Assembly: GCA_963802205.1 (NCBI GenBank) | Contig: CAWDHW010000006.1 | Coordinates: 62,001-126,000, forward strand | DNA length: 64,000 nucleotides | Reading direction: 5' to 3' | Source: DYRB01 sp963802205 | GTDB lineage: Bacteria; Pseudomonadota; Gammaproteobacteria; Chromatiales; Chromatiaceae | In this document: one piece after another, positions 1 to 13,719 of the stretch | How positions within the stretch are numbered: the first letter of the stretch is position 1 | Layout: each line of letters begins with the position of its first letter | Program-made: the position numbers and the translations under genes | Notes under the pieces: generated by a model | What the model was told of the DNA's origin: nothing | Databases searched by the model: none | What the model saw: only the letters and a program-made list of their open reading frames with translations

Positions 1-528
1 GGGGCCGGGGGTGCCTTCCTGGCCCTGGCGGCGGACCTGGTCTGGGCGCGGCGTGGGGTCATCCTCAATCCCCATTACAAGAACATGGGCAACCTCTACG
101 GCTCGGAGTATTGGACCTATCTCCTGCCGCGTCGCCTCGGCGCGGTCCAGGCCGCGGACCTCATGGCCCGGCGCCTGCCCCTGGGGGCAGCGGAGGCGGA
201 GCGCATCGGCCTGCTGGATGCCTGTTTCGGCGACGGGCTCGCCGGTTTCGAGGCGGAGGTCCGGGCCCGTGCGGCCGCCCTCGCGGCGGCCGGCGACCAT
301 CCCCAGCGCCTTTCCGCCAAGGCACAGGGCCGCGCCTGCGACGAGGCGGCCCGTCCCCTGGACGCCTACCGGGCCGAGGAACTGCGGCACATGCAACGCA
401 ACTTCTTCGGCTTCGACCCGAGCTATCACGTCGCCCGCCACCACTTTGTGCATAAGACGCCCCACTCCTGGACGCCGCGGCATCTGGCCATCCACCGCGA
501 GCTGGGCTGGGTCGTCCCGGAGGGTTGA
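1..528 (+). CDS. hypX: HypX/HoxX-type hydrogenase maturation protein, C-terminal part (5' end outside window)
   Basis: The reading frame is open from base 1 and ends in TGA at 526-528, giving the last 175 residues of a longer protein. The segment has the enoyl-CoA hydratase/crotonase fold seen in the C-terminal half of HypX (HoxX), including the family-typical stretches GNLYGSEYWTYLLP (about residues 31-44) and NFFGFDPSYHVARHHFVHK near the end. HypX proteins supply carbon monoxide from formyl-CoA for assembly of oxygen-tolerant [NiFe] hydrogenases; the N-terminal formyltransferase-like domain would lie upstream of the window. The ordinary fatty-acid enoyl-CoA hydratase alternative is less likely because of the C-terminal NFFGFDPSYH block. 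A 238-bp gap with its own promoter follows, so the gene probably ends its operon. Confidence 0.85.
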   Translation, partial: GAGGAFLALAADLVWARRGVILNPHYKNMGNLYGSEYWTYLLPRRLGAVQAADLMARRLPLGAAEAERIGLLDACFGDGLAGFEAEVRARAAALAAAGDHPQRLSAKAQGRACDEAARPLDAYRAEELRHMQRNFFGFDPSYHVARHHFVHKTPHSWTPRHLAIHRELGWVVPEG

Positions 529-703
529 GCGCCCGTACCGACGGCCCCAAGCCGATACCTGCCGGTGCTGCGCATGATGTCGTGAAGGCGCGACGGCCAC
601 AGACCGGGCAGTCTGCTGGTGTTTATGCAGGGCGGCATTGCAAGTAAATCAATAGGATGAGTTGACTTATTGCGGTTCATTGGAACTGATGGGTGTATCT
701 TTC

Positions 704-732
704 TTGACAAGCATATTAGCGAGCACTAATAT
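704..732 (+). promoter_or_regulatory. sigma70-type promoter with overlapping inverted repeat
   Basis: A consensus -35 box TTGACA (704-709) is separated by exactly 17 bp from TAATAT (727-732). A perfect 7-bp inverted repeat, ATATTAG (713-719) and CTAATAT (726-732) with a 6-bp spacer, covers the spacer and the -10 box, the usual place for a repressor operator. The small ORF at 767 starts 34 bp after the -10 box. The promoter match is seen directly; the operator role and the identity of a regulator (for example an ArsR-, Rrf2- or TetR-type repressor) are inference. Confidence 0.7.
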
Positions 733-766
733 AGTGGCCGAGATCGTTTCAAAGAGGTAACACATC

Positions 767-1029
767 ATGTTCCCGATCATCTTCGGATTCGCCGCCGCCC
801 TCGCCTTTGAGGCCCTGGCCTTTGCCACCTACGGCAATGCCGCCCTGACGGATTACGCCTGGGTCAACATGGTCGCCTGGGGGCTCATCGCGGCGGCATT
901 GCCGTCTACGCCCTGAACAGACCCATGCCGGCCTGGCTGTCCCGCCTCACCGGGCAGATTCATGCCCTGGTGGATGCACAGTTCAAGGTCAGCCCCCAGC
1001 AGACGCCGTTTGCCGGGTTCCACCGCTGA
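767..1029 (+). pseudogene. Small membrane protein ORF, frameshifted
   Basis: ATG at 767 opens a frame of 49 codons that stops at 914-916, but the product stops abruptly after GLIAAA. Dropping to the neighbouring frame at about 893-900 continues a natural-looking protein (GIAVYALNRPMPAW to GFHR) to TGA at 1027-1029. The joined product is about 87 residues, with two short hydrophobic segments and a soluble tail ending QQTPFAGFHR. A purine-rich AGAGGTAA lies 12 nt before the ATG and a strong promoter precedes it. I do not recognise the family. Because many genes in this window carry similar single-base shifts, an assembly indel is at least as likely as real inactivation. Confidence 0.55.
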
Positions 1030-1146
1030 TCCCTGGTTCTCTTGGCAGAGGCCGCGGAGCGCATCCGGGGTAGCCACTGCCCCTGGGGGCGGTGCCCTCG
1101 CCGCGAGGGCTCCGGCACCAGCGGCCCCCGGTTCCGAGCGGGTGGC

Positions 1147-3016
1147 CTAGCCCGACCAGCCCAACCGTATGGCCAGAGCCGAACTGCGCTGGACGCGGAC
1201 CGAACAGCCCGCCACGAAGGTTCCCGCGTCCCCCTGGACGATGACCCGGTCGCGGGCGCGGGTGATACCGGTGTAGATCAGCTCCCGGGTCAGTACCGGG
1301 CTCGGGGTGGCCGGCAGCACCAGATAGACGGCGTTGAACTCCGACCCCTGGCTCTTGTGCACCGTCAGGGCATAGGCGCTGACGTGGGTCGGAAGTTGGC
1401 GCAGGGACACGCTGCGCAGCCCGCTTGCGCCTACCCCGGCCTCGATCCCCCCCTCGTCCCGGACAAACCAGGCCCGCAGGTCCCCGTCGGCACCTCGCCA
1501 CAGGAGCCCGATGTCCCCATTGAAGAGCCCGACCTCGTAGTCGTTAGCGGTCACCATCACCGGTTTGCCGTGGTATTCGTCCCCGCCCGCGATGAGCCCG
1601 CGCGCCTGGAGCCGTTCGGCGATGCGGCGGTTGAGGGCCTCGACACCGAAGGGTCCCTGGCGCAGGGCGGCCAGGACCCGGGTCTGCTCGAACCGTTTCA
1701 GGGCATCTCCGACCTGGGTCTGGGTCAGGTAGTCTGCGTAGCGTTCCGCGGCCCAGTCGATGCAGGAGGGGGCTAAGTCCCCGTCCGCCGTGTCCTCCCA
1801 GGCCACCTCCGCGGGAACAGACTGACCGGATTCTCGGAGCAGGCGCAGGGCGGCATCTCCGTCCCCGGCATTGACGGCTCGGGCCAGGGCGCCGATGCCG
1901 CCATCGGCCCGGAACCGATAGCTATGTTGCAGCAGGCCCACACAGTCCGCCGCCGACGGGGCGGCGGGGTCGCCCTTGACCTGTCCCGCCGGCATGGCCC
2001 CGACCGATTCGAGCCAGGCAACCTGCCCCGGGCCCATGCCCAATTCGCGCCCATGGCCCGTGATATCCCCCAGGACATTGCCGGCCTCCACCGAGGCCAA
2101 CTGATCGCGATCCCCCAGCAGAATGAGACGGGTCTGTGCCGGCAGGGCCGCCAGCAGGCGCGCCATGAGGGGGAGGTCGATCATGGATGCCTCGTCCACT
2201 ACCAGGCAGTCCAGGAGCAGGGGATTGCCCGCGTGGTGGCGCGGCGCCAGGCCGCGCCTCAGGCCCAACAGGCGGTGGATGGTCGCGGCCTCCTCGGGGA
2301 TCTGTGCCAGGACACCAGCCGGCACCGGAATCTGCGCCTTGCCCCGCCGCACCGCCTCCACCCAGGCGGGCGGCAGCCTTGCCCGTAGGGGCGGCCATGG
2401 CGATGCGAAGCCCGGGGTCCTGGTCCAACAGCAGGGCCAGGACCTTGACCACCGTGGTGGTCTTGCCGGTCCCGGGCCCACCGGAGACCACCGCGAAGCG
2501 CCGCCCGATGGCGATGGCCGCCGCCGCCCGCTGCCAGTCCACCCTGTCCTGGGCGGGTGCAGGGAAAAGCCGGTTCAGCCCTTCGCGCAAGTGCTGCGGG
2601 TCCACGCCCTCCATCCAGGTCATGCGCCTGCCCAAGGCCGTGGCGACGCCTTGTTCGAACCCCCAATATTTGCCCAGATAAAGCCGCTCGCCGTCCAGGA
2701 TCAGGGGCTCGGGACCGCCGGGACCGCCGACCCAGGGGGAGGCGGACAGGGCCGCGACCCAGGCCTTCAGGGCCGGGGCCTGTGGGGCCTCGAAGGCCGC
2801 GTCCGCAGCGACCTCGAACAGCGGCCGCCCGGCGAAACGGGCGAGATCGAGGCAAACATCCCCTTCCAGGTTGCGCAGGCTGGTCAGGGCCGCGCTCTGG
2901 GCCAGGATCCCGTCCGGGTCCGACCCGCTGCCGCGGGCGATGAAACGGGCGAAGTAGTAACAGAGCGGGGGTAGGGTCCCGGTGTGCATCAGGTCCAGGA
3001 GTCTGGGGTCGGACAT
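1147..3016 (-). CDS. recD: Exodeoxyribonuclease V alpha subunit RecD (frameshifted)
   Basis: RecD is the fast 5'-3' helicase of RecBCD, which processes double-strand ends for RecA. The N-terminal frame (from ATG at 3014-3016) holds the Walker A motif GGPGTGKTTTVVK and continues to APTGKAAARL. The rest of the protein (VEAVRRGK, LVVDEASMIDLPLMARL, LILLGDRDQLASVEAG, LTVHKSQGSEF) is in another frame, so one base is gained or lost near 2355-2372. The summed length, about 622 residues, matches RecD (about 610). It is the last gene of recC-recB-recD, starting 36 bp after the recB stop. The shift falls inside the helicase core, so it would inactivate the protein if real; an assembly indel is more likely. 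Confidence 0.9.
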
Positions 3017-3052
3017 GGCGGCTCCGTCGTCAGCGGGTCTTGGGTGGCGGTC

Positions 3053-6736
<3,684 letters not shown>

Positions 6737-6838
6737 GCTCAGGTCCTGGGTGGGTCCGTGGTCAGAGGGCGCAAACAAAGGCAGTTAAGGGGGATTGGCG
6801 GCGGGGAGACTCGGTGCTGAATGTCGCTCCCAACGGGG

Positions 6839-9800
6839 TCACGGTACCGCCCGCCCCAGGACCTCGCCATAAAGGGCCTGGGCCAGCTCACCGAACTCAG
6901 GCACCGTCAGGGGATCGATCTCACGTCCGCGCAGGATCATCTGGACATAGGCGTCGTCGCGGTCACCGGGGATCTTCTGGAAGTCGTTGCCGTTCCACTC
7001 TGCCAGGACCGACTTGTCCGGTTCTTTGCCCTCACGCAGGCCCCTGGCACAGGCATAGCTCGCCTTGGGCAGCACCGGCAGGGGGCGGTGCAGCCCCTCC
7101 CAATACCAGCGAAGGTACCCGGCCAGGGACTGGCGGGCCTCATCGGGGTCCAGGTCGGCGGCGATGACAAAGGCCCCGTCGCTTGCGATCAGCCGACTCA
7201 CCCGCTGTTCATTCCTCGCCCGCGGGATGGCGGCGCACCAGGCCAGGTGGTGCAGCCACAGGGCCAGGACCTCCGCACCCTTGAGCTTGCTCGGGCGTAC
7301 CCGCAGCAGGCCTATGCCGGGGTAGAGGCCGGGGACTTGGCCGACGAGGCGGGTCGGGCCCTCACCAAGATCGAATGCCAGGTCCACCGGGATCTGGTCG
7401 GGGGCCAGGCCGCGATAGGCCTCCAGTTGGTCGAGCAGCGGGGCCACGGCGCCCACCGCGTCGGCGTAGGTCAGCCCGGCGAAGGCACCGTGGGGCAGGT
7501 CGCCGCGGGCCGCCAGTGCCCGCAGCCCCGGAATCCCATGGCCGTCGGCACCCGTGGCCTCCGGATGGGCGAGGCCGCGCAATTCGCCCTGGATCAGGCG
7601 GCGCTTGAGGTCGAAGCACTGGAGGTGGTCCAGGTCGAAGGGCTCGTCGTCCGGTTCGACGGCCTCCTCGCGCAGGTAGAGCTGGAGCCTCAGGTTGACG
7701 AAGTGGCGCAAGGGGTGGCGCAACCAGCGTTCGAGTTGGGCCAGCGTGACCTCTCGCAGTGCCGGCGGGGCGGTGGGGAGGCGAGTCTCCGGCCAAGGGG
7801 ACTGTGCACCGGTCCCGGTGCCGGCCGTCAGGCTGGCCCGCGCCAGGGCGCACCAGGCGGCGTCGAAGCTCGCCTTTGGCGCCTGGTAGTTGCGGGGGCT
7901 GAAGGGCTGCAAGGGGGCGACCCGGATCAGATGCTTACTGAAGGGAGCAGGGTCCTGCCCGGGGTCGGCTTCAGCGGCGGGTGTTGGCACATAGCGCTGA
8001 TCGATGGCGTCCAGGAGTTCCCGCAGCAGGACGCTGGGCTGACGTTCGGCGTTGCCGCGCAGGTCTCGTCCGACATAGCTCAGATAGAGTCGGCGCCGTG
8101 CACACAGCAGGGTCTCCAGGAACAGGTAGCGGTCCTCGTCGCCCTTGCGCGGGTCCCCCGGGCGCCAGGCCCGCCGCATCAGGTCGAACTCCGCCGGGCG
8201 GTCTGGGCGCGGGAAGGCCCCGTCGCGCAGCCCCAGGACGCAGATGACCTGGAACGGCAGGCTGCGCATCGGGCGCATGCCGCAGAAGGTGACGCCGCCG
8301 CGGAAGTAGCGCCCGTGGCGGCTGGTGCTCCCCAGGCGCTCGCTCAGCCAGTGGCGGACCAGGGGCAGGGGGATGGGCTCGCCATGCTGATCTGGGGCAT
8401 CCGGCACGGAGGCTTGATCTGCCAGGTCCGCCAGGGCGTCGCGGACCTTCTGTACCCGTCCGTCTTCGTCGCTCCCGGCGCCGAAGAAGGTGGCCAGGAG
8501 CCGTGTCAGGGTCTCCTGCCACTGTGCCACCGGGCGTGGCCGGCCCAGGGTCGCGGCGGTGTCCGTCAGGGTGGCGATGAGGTGCCAGAAGCGCCCCAGA
8601 ATCTGGGCGGCGGTCCCCTCCACACCGGCGATGGGGTCTATGTCGGCGAAGCGGGGTTCAAAATCCTCCCCTGGGTCCGTGCCCGGTTCCTCCGGAGCGC
8701 CACCGAGGGCATAGCCGCCGAACAGGCGTTGCTCGACCTGGGCCCAGGTGTTCTCGGTCACCTCCGGCAGCCCCAGGCGGGCCTTGTGGGCGGCATCGAG
8801 GCCCCAGCGCAGCCGTGCCTCCGCCAGCCAGTCCCGGACCTGGGCCACGGCCTCGGCGTCCAGGCCGAAGCTCCCCGCCAATTCGGGGACGTCCAGGTAG
8901 GACAGGACCTCGGCGTGACCGAAGCGGCTGTTGGGCAGGTCCAGCAGTTGCAGAAACACCCTGATGAGCGGGTGCTCGTCCCGCAGCGAGATGTCCGACA
9001 GGTTCCAGGGGATGTGGGGTCTGGCACCGCTGGGGTCGTGCTCGAACACGGCCTCGATGTAGGGTGCGAAGGTGTCGATCTCAGGGATCATCACCAGGCA
9101 GTCCTCGGGCTTGAGATCGGGCTCGGTCTCGAACAGGTCCAGCAGCCAGTCATGCAGGACCTGGCACTCCCGCAAGGGGCTGTGGCAGACCTGGACCTGG
9201 AGCGAGGCATCGGGCCCCAGGACCTGCGGCCCCGCCTCAGTCCCGATGAGGTGAAAGATGTCGTGCTGGAGCCGATGGAGCAGGCAATCCGTCGTTGGCT
9301 GGGCCCAGGCATCGACCTCCAACTGGAGGTTCTCGCGGTTCAGCAACAGGTCTTGCAGGGCCTGGCCCTGGCGCCCCCAGGACGACAACAGGGGGTTGCC
9401 GACCTCCCACAGCTCCGCCTGGTCCGGGTGCTCCAGGCGCCTTTTGGCCTGGACCTTCTCGTTCACCAGGTCGGCCCAGAACTGGTCCGTGGGGGCGTGC
9501 AGGTAGAGATCCACCCGGGTGTGGAGGGCCAGGGCCTGAATGACCTCCACCAGCAGCGGCGGCAGGCTGGAGATGGCAAAGAGGGCGAGGCGCGCCGGCA
9601 GCCCGGGGCAGGGCCCGGTCCCGCCGAGGCGCCCGAGCAACTGGTCGATGGCAGCGACGCGGTGCCGCGGTACCCCGGCGCACAGGTGGCGCCACAAGAT
9701 CGGCTGCCAGGCGTCCGGGTCGGCCGAGGGCTCAGGGCCTTGCCCCGGACCGGGGTTGGACCAGGCCCGGATCAGGTCAGGCCGGTAGAGCTGGTAGCGG

Positions 9801-10264
9801 TCGAAGGTGTCGGCGATGCGCCCGGCGAGCTGCCAGCGCTTGATGGCGCCTCCTGGCACCTTTCCCCGCGCGGCGGAGGCTTGGGTTGGGGACGGCTCAC
9901 CGGTGGCTCGATCTGTTTCGAGGTAATGCCGCAAAGGGGCAAAGGCGGGGTGCGCGACCAACCCGGGCAGTGCCCAGAAGATGCGCCAGGTCATGGGCTC
10001 CAGGGCCAGGGGGTCCCCCTGCGGGGTGTCGCCCAGCACCTCGGCGGTCAGACCCCAGACGAAGGAGGCCGGCAGCGGATAGCTCAGGTTGGCGGCGATG
10101 CCCAGGCGCTGGGCCAGCCCCAGATTGACCCAGCGGGCCATGGCCGGACTCGGGGTCACCACCAACTCCGGGGTCATGGGCGAGGCAAGCGGGACCTCCC
10201 GCAGGCGCAGCGCCAGTAGATCGAGCAGGGTCTCGACCAGGTTGGAGCGGAAGACATGGAGCAT
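6839..10264 (-). CDS. recC: Exodeoxyribonuclease V gamma subunit RecC
   Basis: RecC holds RecB and RecD together and carries the Chi-recognition tunnel made from a dead helicase/nuclease fold. The product, about 1,141 residues, starts MLHVFRSNLVETLLDLLA. It contains the RecC-typical blocks WVNLGLAQRLGIAANLSYPLP, DCLVMIPEIDTFAPYIEAVF, HPLIRVFLQLLDLPNSRF, GGVTFCGMRPMRSLPF and LGLRDGAFPR. I chose the ATG at 10262-10264 over an upstream ATG at 10306 because family members begin at MLHV. It is first in the operon; about 100 bp separates it from recB. No frameshift is visible. Confidence 0.93.
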   Translation of the reverse strand: MLHVFRSNLVETLLDLLALRLREVPLASPMTPELVVTPSPAMARWVNLGLAQRLGIAANLSYPLPASFVWGLTAEVLGDTPQGDPLALEPMTWRIFWALPGLVAHPAFAPLRHYLETDRATGEPSPTQASAARGKVPGGAIKRWQLAGRIADTFDRYQLYRPDLIRAWSNPGPGQGPEPSADPDAWQPILWRHLCAGVPRHRVAAIDQLLGRLGGTGPCPGLPARLALFAISSLPPLLVEVIQALALHTRVDLYLHAPTDQFWADLVNEKVQAKRRLEHPDQAELWEVGNPLLSSWGRQGQALQDLLLNRENLQLEVDAWAQPTTDCLLHRLQHDIFHLIGTEAGPQVLGPDASLQVQVCHSPLRECQVLHDWLLDLFETEPDLKPEDCLVMIPEIDTFAPYIEAVFEHDPSGARPHIPWNLSDISLRDEHPLIRVFLQLLDLPNSRFGHAEVLSYLDVPELAGSFGLDAEAVAQVRDWLAEARLRWGLDAAHKARLGLPEVTENTWAQVEQRLFGGYALGGAPEEPGTDPGEDFEPRFADIDPIAGVEGTAAQILGRFWHLIATLTDTAATLGRPRPVAQWQETLTRLLATFFGAGSDEDGRVQKVRDALADLADQASVPDAPDQHGEPIPLPLVRHWLSERLGSTSRHGRYFRGGVTFCGMRPMRSLPFQVICVLGLRDGAFPRPDRPAEFDLMRRAWRPGDPRKGDEDRYLFLETLLCARRRLYLSYVGRDLRGNAERQPSVLLRELLDAIDQRYVPTPAAEADPGQDPAPFSKHLIRVAPLQPFSPRNYQAPKASFDAAWCALARASLTAGTGTGAQSPWPETRLPTAPPALREVTLAQLERWLRHPLRHFVNLRLQLYLREEAVEPDDEPFDLDHLQCFDLKRRLIQGELRGLAHPEATGADGHGIPGLRALAARGDLPHGAFAGLTYADAVGAVAPLLDQLEAYRGLAPDQIPVDLAFDLGEGPTRLVGQVPGLYPGIGLLRVRPSKLKGAEVLALWLHHLAWCAAIPRARNEQRVSRLIASDGAFVIAADLDPDEARQSLAGYLRWYWEGLHRPLPVLPKASYACARGLREGKEPDKSVLAEWNGNDFQKIPGDRDDAYVQMILRGREIDPLTVPEFGELAQALYGEVLGRAVP

Positions 10265-10372
10265 GGTGGAGGCGCCAGGTGGGTGGGGCTTGGGCCATTG
10301 TCGCACCTGGGGTGGCTCAAAACCTGAGCCTGGGGTGGTCGCAAGCCAACTGCGCCCTGGCCGGCGAGGGCG

Positions 10373-11777
10373 TCAGCGCCCTTGGGCCTCCATCTCGACG
10401 AGCACCTCCTTGGGGACCGGTTCCAACCCGTGCTCCTGGGCGGCCAGGCGCCCGGTGGCGACCTGGCCTGTCACCTCGGCGCCGCCTGGGGTCAGGCGAC
10501 AGACAGTCGCCGTTGCGGACCTCCAGGGTCTGCGGGACGCCGCAGGCCCTGGCGATGGCGGCATTGGCCGCCAGGTGGCGCGGCGTGCCATGGACCGGGA
10601 TGACGACCCTCGGCCTGGCCCAGGCGTAGAGGGTCTCCAGCTCCTCCCGGGCGGGGTGACCCGAGACATGGACCAGGTGGTCATGGTCCGTGACCAGGTG
10701 GACCCCGAGGTTGCGCAGCCGGGCCTGGACCCGCTCCACCGCCACCTCGTTGCCGGGGATGACCCGGGAGGAAAAGATCACCGTGTCGCCGGGGTCGAGC
10801 ATCAGGTCGCGGTGGTTGTCCATGGCCAGCCGGGCGACGGCAGCGGTGGGTTCCCCCTGACTGCCGGTGCAGGCGGCCAGGACCTCCCGGGGCGGGAGCA
10901 GGGCCAGGTGACGGGGGTCCACCAGGGCCGGCAGGTCCTCCGGCCAACAGCCGGTCTGACGGGCGAAGCCGATCATGCGCTGCATGGCCGGGCCCAGAAC
11001 CCCGAAGCGCCGCCGGGTGTCCTGCGCCACCCGCGCCACGGTGATCAGGCGGGCGATATTGCTGGAGAAGGCCGCCACCAGGACCCGCCCGGTGCAGCCA
11101 TCCACCGCCTCGCGCAATCCAGCCCTGAGGCTCCCCTCGGACCCGGAGTGCCCATCGACCACGGCGTTGGTGGAGTCGCACACCAGGGTCAGGTGGGGCT
11201 CGTCCGCCAGGGCGCGCAGCCGGGTCTCATCGTAGGGTCGCCCGAGGCGCGGGTCCGGGTCGAGCTTCCAGTCCGCCGTGTGGTAGACAGAACCGGCCGG
11301 GGTGCGGATCAGGACCCCGTTGGGCTCGGGGATGGAGTGGGTGACGGTGACCAGTTCCACGGCGAAGGGGCCTATGTCCAGGCGCGCGCCCTGCGGGACC
11401 TCGATAAGCCGGACCCGGCCGATGGCGGCATTGGCCAGCTTGTAGGTCGCCACCGCGGCGGTGAAGGGGGTCGCGTAGACCGGGCAGCGCAGGCGTCGCC
11501 AGAGATAGGGCAGGGCGCCGACATGATCCTCATGGGCGTGGCTCAAGACCAGCCCCACCAGGCGGTCGCGGTGGCGCTCGATGAAGGCCGGGTCCGCCAT
11601 CATGACGTCGTAGTCCGGGAATCGGTCGCCGGCGAACGTGATGCCCAGATCGACCATGAGCCAGGCCCCGGCGTGGCCGTAGAGGGCCAGGTTCATGCCG
11701 ATTTCCCCAACGCCCCCCAGAGGGAGGAAGAGGATCTCGTCGGGTCTTGGGATCGGGTCCGGGCTGGGCGCGGGCAT
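10373..11777 (-). CDS. RNase J-like metallo-beta-lactamase hydrolase (frameshifted at the 3' end)
   Basis: The protein has the metallo-beta-lactamase/beta-CASP fold used by ribonuclease J. It opens FLPLGGVGEIGMNL, followed by the metal motif LSHAHEDHVGALPYL, HTADWKLDP, CDSTNAVVDGHSGSE, HVSGHPAREELETL and VVIPVHGTPRHLA. RNase J acts as a 5'-3' exonuclease and endonuclease on RNA. It is shorter (about 468 residues) than typical RNase J (about 555) and lacks the usual C-terminal domain. The long open frame runs on to 10317 with Arg/Pro-rich residues that look out of frame. Moving frame at about 10503-10512 restores CRLTPGGAEVTGQVATGR and a stop at 10373. The gene is monocistronic and diverges from the DUF3775 gene. 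Confidence 0.8.
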
Positions 11778-11878
11778 GGGTCAGGACGGGCGCGGTGGGC
11801 GGCGGGGAGGGCTTCCATAGTACACTGACAACCCAGGGTCGGGCCCCGGCGCCCGCGCCAGACCAGAGGATTCCGCCC

Positions 11879-12265
11879 ATGCTCCATGTTCGCATCCAGA
11901 CCGTCTGCTTCCTCATCTCCAAGGCCCACGAGTTCCAGTCCCAGGAACAGGTCGTTCTGGGGGACGCCCCGGAGATCCCCGCCGAGGATTGGGCCCTCCA
12001 GGCCCTGGCCGACCACACCGAGGACCCCTGTCTCAACGAGGTCCAAGAGGTCCTGGGGGACATGAACCCCCGTCAGCGCGCCGAGTTGGTTGCGCTCATG
12101 TGGCTGGGTCGTGGGGACTTCGATGTGGAAGACTGGGAGTCTGCGGTGGAGGATGCCCTGGAGGAGCATTCGGAGCGGGCCGCCGAATACCTGATGGCCC
12201 ATCCCACGGTGGCGGAAGACCTCGAAGAGGGCCTGTCGCTGCTTGGGTATTCCTGCGAGGACTAG
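11879..12265 (+). CDS. DUF3775 domain protein
   Basis: 128-residue acidic, soluble protein starting MLHVRIQTVCFLISKAHEF. The stretches PEIPAEDWALQALADHTEDP and MNPRQRAELVALMWLGRGDF are characteristic of the DUF3775 family, small helical proteins without an assigned function. The frame is open farther upstream, but the ATG at 11879 is chosen because it gives the conserved N-terminus. It is divergent from the RNase J-like gene and 62 bp upstream of the DUF2130 gene in the same direction, so the two may be co-transcribed. Confidence 0.8.
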   Translation: MLHVRIQTVCFLISKAHEFQSQEQVVLGDAPEIPAEDWALQALADHTEDPCLNEVQEVLGDMNPRQRAELVALMWLGRGDFDVEDWESAVEDALEEHSERAAEYLMAHPTVAEDLEEGLSLLGYSCED

Positions 12266-12327
12266 GCCAGGCCCCGGCGTGCGTGCCAAGCCGATGCCCT
12301 GAGGCTCAACCAGCACCCGGCCCACCG

Positions 12328-13707
12328 ATGACAGACACCAACATCAAATGCCCAAGCTGCGGCTACGAGATTCCCATCTCGGAGGCCCTTGGTGCCCAGA
12401 TCCGCGGCGAACTGGAGATCAGCCTCAAGGCCGACCACGAGGCACGTCTCAAACGCGCCGTCGTCGAAGCGGAACAGCGCGCCCGGGGGGGGCTGGACCT
12501 GGAGCTGGCCGACCTCAAGGCCCAAATCGCCGAGCGGGCCGAGCAGGCCGAAGCCGCCGCTGCCCGGGAACTCGATCTGCGCCGTAAGGCACGCGAACTG
12601 GAGGAGCAGCAGAAGGCCCAGGCCGAGCGCATCCGCACCGAGGTTGAAGAGGTCCTGCGCAAGGAAGAGGCCGAGCGCATCCTACAGGCTACCGCGGCGG
12701 CCGAGGCCCGTGTCCGGGAGCACAGCGCCCTGGAGGTCCGGCAACTCCAGGAAGACCTCGTCTCCCAACGCGAGAAGTTACAAGTGGCCCAAGAGGCGGA
12801 GCTGGCGCTGCGCAAGGAGAAGACCGTACTGGAGGAGCGCACCCGGGAGCTCGATCTGGAGGTCGCCCGCAAGGTCGATGCGGCCAGGACCGGACTGGAA
12901 GCGGCGATCCGCAAGCGCGCCGCTGAGGAGCAGGACCTCAAACTCAAGGAGAAGGAAAAGCAGATCGCCGATCTCCGGGCGGCCCTCGACGACGCCAAGC
13001 GTCGCAGCGAGCTCGGCTCCCAGGAGTTGCAAGGCGAGGTCCTGGAGATCGACATCCAGGCCGCCCTGGAACGCCAGTTCCCGTTGGACCGCATCGATCC
13101 CGTCCTCAAGGGCGCCCGCGGGGCCGACATCCGGCAACGGGTGCGCAACGAACGCCTGGACGACTGCGGGCTCATCCTCTGGGAGACCAAGAACGCCAAG
13201 CATTGGTCCCCGGCCTGGATCGACAAGCTCAAGGAAGACCAGCGCACCGCGGGCGCCGCCGCCGCCGTGCTCGTTTCCGTCGCCCTGCCGGAGGGTATCG
13301 AGGGCTTCGGCCGCATCGACGGCATCTGGGTGGCCGGGCTCAAGACCTGGCCGGCGTTGGCCGTGGCGCTGCGCGAACAGCTCATTCAGGTCGCCTATGC
13401 CCGCGTCGCCTCGCAAGGCAAGAACGAGAAGATGGAACTGCTCTATGAGTACCTTTCCGGCAACGAATTCAGTCAGCGGGTCCAGGCCATCGTCGAGGCC
13501 TTCACCGCCATGCAGGGACAGATCAATCGCGAGCGCCGCGCCATGGAAAAGCAATGGGCCGAGCGCGAGAAGCAGATACAGCGCGTCATTGTCGGCACCA
13601 CGTCCATGTACGGCGCCCTGCAAGGCATCGTCGGCGGCGCCCTGGCGGCGATACCGGCCCTGGAGCTGGATGATGGCGCCTTGCTCGAGGACAAACGCGA
13701 TGATTGA
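12328..13707 (+). CDS. DUF2130 coiled-coil protein with nuclease-like C-terminal domain
   Basis: 459-residue protein. The N-terminus has a half zinc ribbon, CPSCGYEIP. Residues of about 30-230 form a long charged coiled coil rich in Ala, Glu, Arg and Lys. The C-terminal DUF2130 domain includes RLDDCGLILWETKNAKHW, an E-x-K arrangement compatible with a PD-(D/E)xK nuclease fold, and IDGIWVAGLKTWPALA. The biochemical role of DUF2130 proteins is unsettled; nuclease activity is inference from the motif. Start chosen at ATG 12328 (MTDTNIKCPSC); the open frame upstream is spurious. A repeat element (13720-13850) begins just after the stop. Confidence 0.82.
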   Translation: MTDTNIKCPSCGYEIPISEALGAQIRGELEISLKADHEARLKRAVVEAEQRARGGLDLELADLKAQIAERAEQAEAAAARELDLRRKARELEEQQKAQAERIRTEVEEVLRKEEAERILQATAAAEARVREHSALEVRQLQEDLVSQREKLQVAQEAELALRKEKTVLEERTRELDLEVARKVDAARTGLEAAIRKRAAEEQDLKLKEKEKQIADLRAALDDAKRRSELGSQELQGEVLEIDIQAALERQFPLDRIDPVLKGARGADIRQRVRNERLDDCGLILWETKNAKHWSPAWIDKLKEDQRTAGAAAAVLVSVALPEGIEGFGRIDGIWVAGLKTWPALAVALREQLIQVAYARVASQGKNEKMELLYEYLSGNEFSQRVQAIVEAFTAMQGQINRERRAMEKQWAEREKQIQRVIVGTTSMYGALQGIVGGALAAIPALELDDGALLEDKRDD

Positions 13708-13719
13708 ACAAACCCCCTG

